Shown here piece by piece: positions 42,236-50,075 of a stretch of 64,000 nt of DNA (positions within the stretch are counted from its first letter, which is position 1; each line of letters begins with the position of its first letter). A program made the translations under genes and the position numbers. The notes below the pieces were generated by a model. That model searched no databases, was not told the DNA's origin, and saw only the letters and a list, made by a program, of their open reading frames with translations. This DNA comes from Mucilaginibacter geliditolerans (GTDB taxonomy: Bacteria; Bacteroidota; Bacteroidia; Sphingobacteriales; Sphingobacteriaceae): NCBI RefSeq assembly GCF_014200495.1, contig NZ_JACHBY010000005.1, positions 372,001 to 436,000 on the forward strand, in the 5' to 3' direction.

Positions 42236-44671
42236 ATGAAACAAAAATATCTGTTCAGCATACTATTGCTTATTGCTGCCTTTAAAGTACAGGCGCAATT
42301 GCCGGGGAAAATACAGCAAACGCAACAAGTGCTATTGCCTAATGGCTGGAAACTGAGTCCGGCCGGGCGCTACTTACAGTTAGGCGATCTGCCATTAAAT
42401 ATCCAGCTATCCGCATCGGGCAAAATGCTGGCTGTAACCAATAACGGACAAAGCACCCAATCCATCCAACTTATCGACCCGGTAAATGAAAAGCTGCTGG
42501 ATGAAAAAGTAGTAGGTAAATCGTGGTATGGTTTGGCCTTTAGTAAGGACGAAAAAACTTTGTATGCATCAGGAGGTAATGATAACTTTATTTTAGCCTT
42601 CTCCATCAGCAATAACAAAATTGGCAAAGCCGATACCATCAAATTCGGTAAACCATGGCCGGCTGATAAGATCTGCGCAACAGGCATAGCCGTTAACAAA
42701 AGCAACACCGTTTTATATACGGTAACTAAAGAGGATAGCGCTTTATACATCATCGACCCAAAAACACGCAGCGTTACGTCAAAAGTTAAACTCCCTGCCG
42801 AGGCATATAGCTGCTTATTATCGCCTGATGAAAAAACGCTGTACATCTCGATCTGGGGAGGGGAGCAGGTAGCCTTTTATAACACAGAAACGCAAAAACT
42901 TAGCAATATTACAGTAGGTAGCCATCCTAACGAAATGTTGCTGAATAAAAAGGGCAACTGGCTGTTTGTTGCCAATGCCAATGATAATTCAGTCGCCATA
43001 ATTAATACCGTTACCCGCAAAATAGTTGAAACCGTTGCAACAGCGCTTTATCCAACCCATTTAACAGGGTCAACAACTAATGGCCTTGCGCTATCCGTTG
43101 ATGAAAAAACACTATACATAGCCAATGCCGATAACAATTGCCTGGCTGTATTTGATGTGAGCAAACCCGGTAACAGCAAAAGCATGGGTTTTATCCCGGT
43201 AGGTTGGTATCCAACTAACGTTAAGGTTTTAGGCAAAAAAATACTGGTAGCCAATGGCAAAGGTTTCACCTCAATGGCCAACCCGCGAGGGCCGCAGCCG
43301 GTACGCAAGGCAGATAACAGCGGCTACCAAAAAGGAGCTACTAATTCAAAAGAACAATATATAGGCGGCCTGTTTAAAGGCACACTATCATTTATTGATG
43401 CGCCTAATGCCGATCAGCTTAAAACCTACACCGAACAGGTTTACGCCAATACACCGTTTAATGAAACGGAGGAGAAAATGGCAGCAGGCGAGGCCGGTAA
43501 CCCTATACCACGCAGCAAAGCCGATAAATCACCTATTAAATATGTGTTTTATATCATCAAGGAAAACCGCACTTACGACCAGGTTTTGGGTGATATGCCG
43601 AAAGGAAATGGTGATACCTCGCTTTGTATTTTTGGGCAGAAGGTTACCCCAAACCACCATGCTATAGCTGATCAGTTTGTGTTGCTGGATAATTTTTATG
43701 TTGATGCCGAAGTTAGCGCCGACGGGCATAACTGGAGCATGGCCGCTTATGCTACAGATTTTATTGAAAAAACATGGCCCACAAGTTATGGGGGTCGTGG
43801 CGGTAATTATGACTCGGAAGGTACCCGCCGGGCCGGTGATCCGCGCGATGGCTATATATGGGATTATTGCAAAAGGGCGGGTGTAAGCTACCGTACCTAC
43901 GGAGAGTTTGCACAGGATGGCGAGGCCAATATCAAATCATTGGTGGGGCACCTTTGCCCGCAGTCGCCGGGCTTTGATCTGAACATTAAGGATATTAAAC
44001 GCGAGCAAGTTTGGGAACATGATTTCGACTCATTGCTGAGCATAAATGCCGTTCCTCATTTTAACTCCATACGTATCTGCAACGATCATACCAGCGGACA
44101 AAGGCGAGGAGCCATATCACCCATCGCTGCTGTTGCGGATAATGATCAGGGTATAGGTTTGCTGATAGATCATCTTTCAAAAAGCTCCATCTGGAAAGAA
44201 TCTGTAGTGTTTATACTCGAGGATGATGCCCAGAACGGCCCTGATCATGTGGATGCACACCGCTCGCCTGTGCTGGTTGCCGGGCCTTACGTAAAGCATA
44301 ATGCGGCTATACATCATATGTACTCTACATCGGGCGTACTACGCACCATTGAGCTGATATTGGGCCTGCCGCCCATGAGCCAGTATGATGCCGCCGCCTT
44401 GCCATTGTATGATTGCTTTACCGCGACCCCCGATATGACTGTCTATACAGTAAAACCCGCGCAGGTTGACCTGGAACAGCGTAACGTTGCCGTAAATGAG
44501 AGCAGTAAACGCTCGCAATCATTCAATCTTGCAAAAGAAGATAAGGTGCCCGACCTGGAACTGAATGATGTGATATGGAAATCGGTAAAGGGAGAAAATG
44601 CCATTATGCCCGCGCCAAAACGCAGTGCATTTGTAATATTGCAACCCAAAAAGGACGATGATGACGATTAA
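42236..44671 (+). CDS. YncE-like beta-propeller fused to a phosphoesterase
   Basis: This 811-residue exported protein starts with a signal peptide (MKQKYLFSILLLIAAFKVQA), which fixes the ATG at 42236. Residues 30-360 are a seven-bladed YncE/lactonase propeller with repeated phrases such as SKDEKTLYASGGND and SPDEKTLYISIWGG. The C-terminal half is a phosphoesterase of the alkaline phosphatase superfamily (PF04185-like), with FYIIKENRTYDQVLGDM as the opening metal-site motif and DDAQNGPDHVDAHRSP near the end. The combination is common in Bacteroidota; the substrate is unknown. The end is a run of Asp. Confidence 0.9.
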   Translation: MKQKYLFSILLLIAAFKVQAQLPGKIQQTQQVLLPNGWKLSPAGRYLQLGDLPLNIQLSASGKMLAVTNNGQSTQSIQLIDPVNEKLLDEKVVGKSWYGLAFSKDEKTLYASGGNDNFILAFSISNNKIGKADTIKFGKPWPADKICATGIAVNKSNTVLYTVTKEDSALYIIDPKTRSVTSKVKLPAEAYSCLLSPDEKTLYISIWGGEQVAFYNTETQKLSNITVGSHPNEMLLNKKGNWLFVANANDNSVAIINTVTRKIVETVATALYPTHLTGSTTNGLALSVDEKTLYIANADNNCLAVFDVSKPGNSKSMGFIPVGWYPTNVKVLGKKILVANGKGFTSMANPRGPQPVRKADNSGYQKGATNSKEQYIGGLFKGTLSFIDAPNADQLKTYTEQVYANTPFNETEEKMAAGEAGNPIPRSKADKSPIKYVFYIIKENRTYDQVLGDMPKGNGDTSLCIFGQKVTPNHHAIADQFVLLDNFYVDAEVSADGHNWSMAAYATDFIEKTWPTSYGGRGGNYDSEGTRRAGDPRDGYIWDYCKRAGVSYRTYGEFAQDGEANIKSLVGHLCPQSPGFDLNIKDIKREQVWEHDFDSLLSINAVPHFNSIRICNDHTSGQRRGAISPIAAVADNDQGIGLLIDHLSKSSIWKESVVFILEDDAQNGPDHVDAHRSPVLVAGPYVKHNAAIHHMYSTSGVLRTIELILGLPPMSQYDAAALPLYDCFTATPDMTVYTVKPAQVDLEQRNVAVNESSKRSQSFNLAKEDKVPDLELNDVIWKSVKGENAIMPAPKRSAFVILQPKKDDDDD

Positions 44672-44769
44672 ATAAACACTAATTGCACAATTTCAAACCA
44701 AAATAGTGTACTTAGTGTTATTAAACTTATCTATCTGCTATTCGTAGAATCAGCGTTAACCTATCTTAT

Positions 44770-45636
44770 ATGACAGTTTTAGAAAATGACTATTTAAAAG
44801 TATCCATTGATGCTAAAGGCGCCCAGCTTTCCTCACTAATAAACAAAGCTACCAGCACCGAGCAAATGTGGCAAGCCGATCCCAATATATGGCCATGGCA
44901 TGCGCCAAACCTTTTCCCGATTGTGGGTGGTTTAATAAATGATGAACTTTTGGTTGATGGGAAGGCATACCCTATGAAACGCCATGGATTTGCCCGGCTA
45001 TCAGAGTTTGTGTTGTTGAAAAATGATGACCAGTCGGCTGTATTTTCATTACCCAATTCCGAGAACACACGCGGGTTGTTCCCGTACCGGTTTGATTTCG
45101 AGATCATGTATATGCTGATTGATAATGCGCTACGGATTACCTATAAAGTCATTAATCTTGATAAAAAAACTATATACTTTTCTGTTGGCGGTCACCCGGC
45201 TTTTAATGTGCCATTTGGTCCAGGTGAAAAATATGAGGACTATTATTTAGAATTTGAAACTGATGAAAAGCTCACCACGCATTTACTTGATGCGAGCGGT
45301 ATGTTCTCAGGAGAAACTGCTCCCGTTGCTTTAGATGGCAATAAATTATGGCTGACAAGAGAGCTGTTTAATAATGATGCCCTGGTATTTAAAAACCTGC
45401 GCACAAGGCAAGTGACCATCAAAAGCAAAAATCATGATCAATCATTATCTGTTGAGTATCCGTTTTTTAATTATTTAGGACTTTGGGCTAAACCGGGCGC
45501 CGATTTTGTATGTATCGAACCCTGGCTGGGCTGTGCTGATACGGCAAATGAGCCAAAGGACATCAGCAAAAAAGAAGATATTCAAAAGCTGCATGTAGGC
45601 CATGTTTTTGAGGCCGCATTTTTTATAAGTATATAA
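44770..45636 (+). CDS. Aldose 1-epimerase-family protein (galactose mutarotase-like)
   Basis: The 288-residue cytoplasmic protein is of the LacX-like branch of the mutarotase fold. YFSVGGHPAFNVPF carries the active His, and GLWAKPGADFVCIEPWLG the conserved C-terminal acidic site. It may interconvert sugar anomers released by the nearby glycosidases, an inference from position only. The methyltransferase gene follows after 10 bases. Confidence 0.9.
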   Translation: MTVLENDYLKVSIDAKGAQLSSLINKATSTEQMWQADPNIWPWHAPNLFPIVGGLINDELLVDGKAYPMKRHGFARLSEFVLLKNDDQSAVFSLPNSENTRGLFPYRFDFEIMYMLIDNALRITYKVINLDKKTIYFSVGGHPAFNVPFGPGEKYEDYYLEFETDEKLTTHLLDASGMFSGETAPVALDGNKLWLTRELFNNDALVFKNLRTRQVTIKSKNHDQSLSVEYPFFNYLGLWAKPGADFVCIEPWLGCADTANEPKDISKKEDIQKLHVGHVFEAAFFISI

Positions 45637-45646
45637 TTAGTTCAGG

Positions 45647-46408
45647 ATGTCATCAGATTCAACCAAAAGATTTTCCGACCGGGTTGATAACTATATCAAA
45701 TTCAGGCCGGGCTACCCGCCCGAGGTATTGGCGTTCTTAAAGCAGGAATGTAAACTCAATGCTGATTCGGTTATTGCCGATGTTGGCGCGGGCACAGGCA
45801 TATTTACCAAACTACTGCTTGATGAGGGCTACAAGGTTTACGCCGTTGAACCTAACCAACCCATGCGCGATGCGGCTGTTGATCAATTATCGGCCTACAA
45901 AACTTTTGCCCCGATAGATGGCACTGCCGAAGCTACTACATTGCCCACAAAATGTGCGGACCTTATTGTGTGTGCACAGGCTTTCCACTGGTTTAATGAT
46001 GCCAAAACTAAGGTAGAATTTAACCGGATATTAAAAGATAAAGGCAAAGCCGCGCTGATATGGAACAGCCGTCTTACCGATGTTGACGAGTTTGCAAAAG
46101 CCTATGAAGCATTACTGAAACATGACGGCATCGATTATAATAAAGTAAACCACCGCAAGGTGCGCGATATTGATTTTAAGGCCTTTTTTAAGGATGGTAT
46201 TTATAAGCTAACCAAATACGCCAACACACAAATATTTGATGAGGCAGGGCTGATTGGCCGGGCATATTCCTCATCATATGTACCTAAGGAAGATACCGTT
46301 GCGGGCGAAAAATTCCTGGTACTGTTAAAGGATATCTTTAATAAATATAATGTTGATGGCAAGGTGAGTTTTGTTTACGAAACGGAGATCTACCTGGGCG
46401 AGGTTTAA
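45647..46408 (+). CDS. Class I SAM-dependent methyltransferase
   Basis: The 253-residue enzyme has motif I ADVGAGTGIFTK (about 45-56), acidic loop VEPNQPM and the AQAFHWF block typical of UbiE/Trm9-like methyltransferases. The substrate is unknown. It starts 10 bases after the mutarotase-like gene and is probably co-transcribed with it. A hairpin after the stop probably ends the transcript. Confidence 0.9.
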   Translation: MSSDSTKRFSDRVDNYIKFRPGYPPEVLAFLKQECKLNADSVIADVGAGTGIFTKLLLDEGYKVYAVEPNQPMRDAAVDQLSAYKTFAPIDGTAEATTLPTKCADLIVCAQAFHWFNDAKTKVEFNRILKDKGKAALIWNSRLTDVDEFAKAYEALLKHDGIDYNKVNHRKVRDIDFKAFFKDGIYKLTKYANTQIFDEAGLIGRAYSSSYVPKEDTVAGEKFLVLLKDIFNKYNVDGKVSFVYETEIYLGEV

Positions 46409-46465
46409 AGTATTTTAAATACAGTTTTATCGTACCTACCTATGACATATTTGTAAAGAGGATAA

Positions 46466-46498
46466 AAACTTACGAAGTTTTTAAAACTTCGTAAGTTT
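46466..46498. terminator. Hairpin after the methyltransferase gene
   Basis: Perfect 16-base arms AAACTTACGAAGTTTT and its complement flank one base. It is AT-rich, so whether it acts as a terminator is uncertain. Confidence 0.6.
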
Positions 46499-46580
46499 CA
46501 TTCTTGCGAAACATGTCATTTCTCATTCAGGATCCGCGGATTTAAAAACTCAGCATGATAAAAATAGAAAAAATCATTCC

Positions 46581-46646
46581 AGTGTTTGTGTCCCCACAAA
46601 CACTCCGTTGATATTAGTTAGTAGCTGTTTGTGAGGACACAAACAG
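46581..46646. repeat. Family E palindromes, two units
   Basis: AGTGTTTGTG/CACAAACACT (46581-46604) and CTGTTTGTG/CACAAACAG (46625-46646) each form a hairpin. They match the core of the 13057-13275 repeat. The rest of the 46409-46675 gap shows nothing further. Confidence 0.8.
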
Positions 46647-46675
46647 CGGGGATAAATGACAGTGTGTTTTAGTTA

Positions 46676-48517
46676 TTACTCTTTAACTACCTCATTCAAA
46701 ACCGGATGGTCCAATGTGGAGATATGCTGGTGGCCGTTATTCAACTCATCAAATACCTCTATCTCGTTTTTTCCTTTATTGAGCCATCCCGCAGGAATAT
46801 ACAGCGTTTGCTGTGGGCCTATGTACCAGTATTTGCCCAGGTTGCGCCCGTTTAAAAAGACAAAGCCTTTACCGAAGCCATGCATATCCAAATAAGTATC
46901 GCCGGTGGCAGTTAGTTTAAATGTGCCTTTATATAATGCCGGGCCATTGGCTGCAACAGCAGTTGGGTTAACCGTATTAAATTTCAGGCCTGAAAGGTTA
47001 TTAAACGGAAATTTAAACATGATCCAGCCGGTTAGTTCAGTGCCGTTCAGGGTTACTTTATCTGTAATACCCTGCCTGTTGTCGGGTAAATATGGCCCGT
47101 AGTTTATGCGTCCGTTATTCTCTACCAAGATACCCAATACTGAGTTAGGTTTATCGGCCTCAATCTGCAATGAATCCTGTTTTAATCTTCTGTCTAAAAC
47201 ACTGATGCGCTTACCATTCAAATAAACGGTGGCATAATCACGCAGTTCCTTGATCTTTAACAGGCCTTTATCAGCATTTTTTAAAGTAGTGGTATATAAA
47301 ACAAAGCCATAACCCTGATTAAGGTCCTCAAAACTCATAGGGTGAAGCGACATTGTCGGGCTACCCAAATTGGCAAACAGCGGTGCGCTTTCTTTAAGGT
47401 CGATATTTTTTATGGCGATGGTTTTTGCGGTATCAGGTACTGGTGGAAGGTGTTCGCCGGCAGGCAAATGTTTTTCTATCACCGCGCGAAACTTATAGAA
47501 TTTGACTGTTGGATTACCCGATTCATTCAACGGCGCATCATAGTCATAGCTCGATGTTTGCGGCGAATAAGGATCGTTACGACTCATGTTAGCACCGTTC
47601 ATAAACCCACGGGTAGTACCGCCATGAAACATATACATGTTGATGGATAACCCTGCCGATAATACCTCATCCAGCTTTTTAGCATCGCTATCGGCAACAC
47701 TGCCCTGGTGTTCCTTTCCCCAGCTATCAAACCAGCCCGGGTACCATTCTGATATATAATATGGCCCTTTGCCATCATGATATTTGTTGATAAGCTGTTT
47801 TACCTGTTTGGGATCATCTAATCCGTTAACGGCAGGTAAATAGCCGGGCAGGTAGCCATCAGCCATTTCCCCGGGGCCATCGCAGGTAAACAGCAGGCCA
47901 TCCAATCCCGCTTCGCGGAAGATCTTACGGTTGAGGTCAAGATATACCTTGTCATTGCTGTAGGAGCCATATTCATTCTCTATCTGCACCATTAAAACAT
48001 TCCCGCCATGGGTAACCAACAGTGGGGCAATCTGCTTGCCTAATTGCATAATATATTCGCGGTAGGCTTTCAGGAAATTAGGATCTTGACTGCGCACCTT
48101 CATGTTTTTATCCTTTAGCAGCCACCATGGGTAACCGCCAAATTCCCACTCGGCACATACGTACGGACTTGGCCTTAATACCACCCATAAACCCTCTTCT
48201 TTGGCTATACGAATAAATTCGGCGATATCATTATTACCCGAGAAATCAAATTTACCGGGCTCAGGTTCCTGAGCATTCCAGAAAACATAAGTACCGATGG
48301 TGTTCAGGCCCATTGCTTTTGCCATCTTCATTCGTGCACGCCAGTATTCGCGGGGGATACGGGTACAATGCATCTCGCCCGAAATGATCTGCAAGGGTTT
48401 ACCATCCAGCAAAAAAGCAGAATCTCCAAGCGTAAATGTATGTTTGATTTTTTGAGCCGAGCAAACGTTTATAAAAAGAACGGCTAACAGCAGGGGTAAG
48501 AAGGTGAGTTTTTTCAT
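46676..48517 (-). CDS. Beta-galactosidase, GH35
   Basis: The 613-residue exported protein has a signal peptide (1-21) and the GH35 barrel: IISGEMHCTRIPREYWRARM, then VQIENEYGSYS with the acid/base Glu, and YISEWYPGWFDSWG with the nucleophile Glu. C-terminal beta-sandwich domains (from about 390) include DMHGFGKGFVFLNGRNLGKY. It releases terminal beta-galactose from glycans. It is a single gene with a TATATTTG box upstream, and no transport genes are adjacent. Confidence 0.95.
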   Translation of the reverse strand: MKKLTFLPLLLAVLFINVCSAQKIKHTFTLGDSAFLLDGKPLQIISGEMHCTRIPREYWRARMKMAKAMGLNTIGTYVFWNAQEPEPGKFDFSGNNDIAEFIRIAKEEGLWVVLRPSPYVCAEWEFGGYPWWLLKDKNMKVRSQDPNFLKAYREYIMQLGKQIAPLLVTHGGNVLMVQIENEYGSYSNDKVYLDLNRKIFREAGLDGLLFTCDGPGEMADGYLPGYLPAVNGLDDPKQVKQLINKYHDGKGPYYISEWYPGWFDSWGKEHQGSVADSDAKKLDEVLSAGLSINMYMFHGGTTRGFMNGANMSRNDPYSPQTSSYDYDAPLNESGNPTVKFYKFRAVIEKHLPAGEHLPPVPDTAKTIAIKNIDLKESAPLFANLGSPTMSLHPMSFEDLNQGYGFVLYTTTLKNADKGLLKIKELRDYATVYLNGKRISVLDRRLKQDSLQIEADKPNSVLGILVENNGRINYGPYLPDNRQGITDKVTLNGTELTGWIMFKFPFNNLSGLKFNTVNPTAVAANGPALYKGTFKLTATGDTYLDMHGFGKGFVFLNGRNLGKYWYIGPQQTLYIPAGWLNKGKNEIEVFDELNNGHQHISTLDHPVLNEVVKE

Positions 48518-48556
48518 GACAGGCGCTACCGGTTTAATGAAATCGATTGCGTGCCC

Positions 48557-48564
48557 AAATATAT
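48557..48564 (-). promoter_or_regulatory. Bacteroidota -7 box (TATATTTG) before GH35
   Basis: This matches TAnnTTTG on the minus strand, 39 bases before the GH35 start codon. Confidence 0.55.
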
Positions 48565-48576
48565 AGCTTTAGTAAA

Positions 48577-49830
48577 TTAATTACTATATAAAGCCTCAGC
48601 CTGCGCGTAATCTTTTAGTTCAATGGCATTGGCGGCGTCTTCAACGTCTGATTGTATTTTTCCAAGTATGCCTTTCAACACTCTATTCTTCCATGGTGAA
48701 TGCGTCAATAAACGGAGCATTGTATTTTGAAACCATACCTGCATTTTTGATTTTGGGATCATCTCCTTTAAAACGCTCAGGCCTAATTGCTGATTTTTAC
48801 GGATGAAGCCTTTCATCTCCCATTCATATTTTAAAAATGCGGTGAAGTGATCGCTGTTTGCAGCGGCCAGTTCGCCAGCCAGAACGTAAGCGCCAACTAA
48901 GGCCATACTGGTGCCCTGGCCCGAAGCAGGAGAGGGGCAATACCCGGCATCGCCCAATAATACTACCCGGCTTTTCGACAGGCTATCCATATGCACCTGG
49001 CTAACGGAATCGAAATAAAAATCATCGGCCGAATGCATCTGCTGCATCAGCTTTTCAGTTTCCCAGCCTGCATCTCTAAAATGTGTGACTAATATGTTTT
49101 TTTGCTGCGCGATATCATGATAATTATATTTTATGGGTGGTGACGCGAACATGAAGAATGCCTTTGCCTCCTGCTGCCGGTGCGTGCTGTACACATTGAT
49201 CAATTTTCCGGCTGATGGATAGGAGATCTCCCAGTGATCGAGCTTAAAATAATTAGGAATGGTGCAGATGGATACGTAATAATCAAGATCTTTAACAAAT
49301 GAATGATCGCCCCCAAACGCTATGTTCCTTACATTGGAATGCAGGCCATCAGCGCCAACAACCAAATCGAAATTTCGTGGTGCTGCGTTTTTAAAGGTTA
49401 CCGTTACATCCTTACCGGTTTGAAAGATGCCTGTAATGCTATCATTAAAAATGTATTCGGTATTGTGGTGAGTGGCCTGGTACAGGATATTCGCCAGGTT
49501 GCCGCGCATAATTTCCGCATCATTTTCCTGCCGCATGCCGAAGATATTGGGGTCATCAAGTTCAAGAATGGTCTTGCCTTTTTTGTTTACCAGGGATGAA
49601 CCTTTTAAGGCGGTCCCTACTTTTCTAATATCGGACATTAAGCCCATCCGTTCAACAATATCAGCGGCGGCACCACGGATATCAACCCGGTAGCCACCCT
49701 CGCGCAAAGCGGGCGCTTTTTCAACAATGGTAACATTAAAATCGTATTTGTTTAGCCACCATGCCAGTGCCGGCCCGGCAATGCTGGCGCCCGATATAAG
49801 GATGTTTTTGTTTTGTATGCCCGGATTCAT
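48577..49830 (-). CDS. FAD-dependent monooxygenase (PHBH type)
   Basis: This 417-residue flavoprotein uses NAD(P)H and oxygen to hydroxylate an aromatic or polyketide-like substrate. ILISGASIAGPALAWWL is the FAD-binding GxGxxG-type motif, GADGLHSNVR the DG motif, and LLGDAGYCPSPASGQGTSMA the second FAD motif. It resembles TetX and UbiH-like enzymes, so drug modification cannot be excluded. The start at 49830 (ATG) is preferred to the in-frame TTG at 49842. Confidence 0.9.
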   Translation of the reverse strand: MNPGIQNKNILISGASIAGPALAWWLNKYDFNVTIVEKAPALREGGYRVDIRGAAADIVERMGLMSDIRKVGTALKGSSLVNKKGKTILELDDPNIFGMRQENDAEIMRGNLANILYQATHHNTEYIFNDSITGIFQTGKDVTVTFKNAAPRNFDLVVGADGLHSNVRNIAFGGDHSFVKDLDYYVSICTIPNYFKLDHWEISYPSAGKLINVYSTHRQQEAKAFFMFASPPIKYNYHDIAQQKNILVTHFRDAGWETEKLMQQMHSADDFYFDSVSQVHMDSLSKSRVVLLGDAGYCPSPASGQGTSMALVGAYVLAGELAAANSDHFTAFLKYEWEMKGFIRKNQQLGLSVLKEMIPKSKMQVWFQNTMLRLLTHSPWKNRVLKGILGKIQSDVEDAANAIELKDYAQAEALYSN

Positions 49831-49967
49831 TTTTATTATCAAATAGAATATGGACTAAACTACCTGATAATAAAGAATGAGGCTATAAACCATCGGTAAA
49901 CACCCGGTTTAACTAGGGTGAAAGAAGAGAAATGTCGGTAAGGGTTGGTGTAAAAAGTATTGAAAAA

Positions 49968-50058
49968 TGTCATTTCGAACGATAGTGAGAAATCTTTTGC
50001 GTTTTGCATGGTGGTGATGCAAGGTGTATAAGATTTCTCACTATCGTTCGAAATGACA
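49968..50058. repeat. Family B palindrome (GTGAGAAATCTT variant)
   Basis: TGTCATTTCGAACGATAGTG and its complement ending TTCGAAATGACA flank inner AGAAATCTT arms. It is a sibling of the 36947 and 37611 units. Confidence 0.85.
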
Positions 50059-50075
50059 AAAGAGAGATTAAATGA

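Noticed and set aside
35056..48517. Possible polysaccharide utilisation locus
   Set aside because: No SusC/SusD pair, hybrid two-component sensor or sugar transporter is present; genes are on both strands with unrelated genes between.
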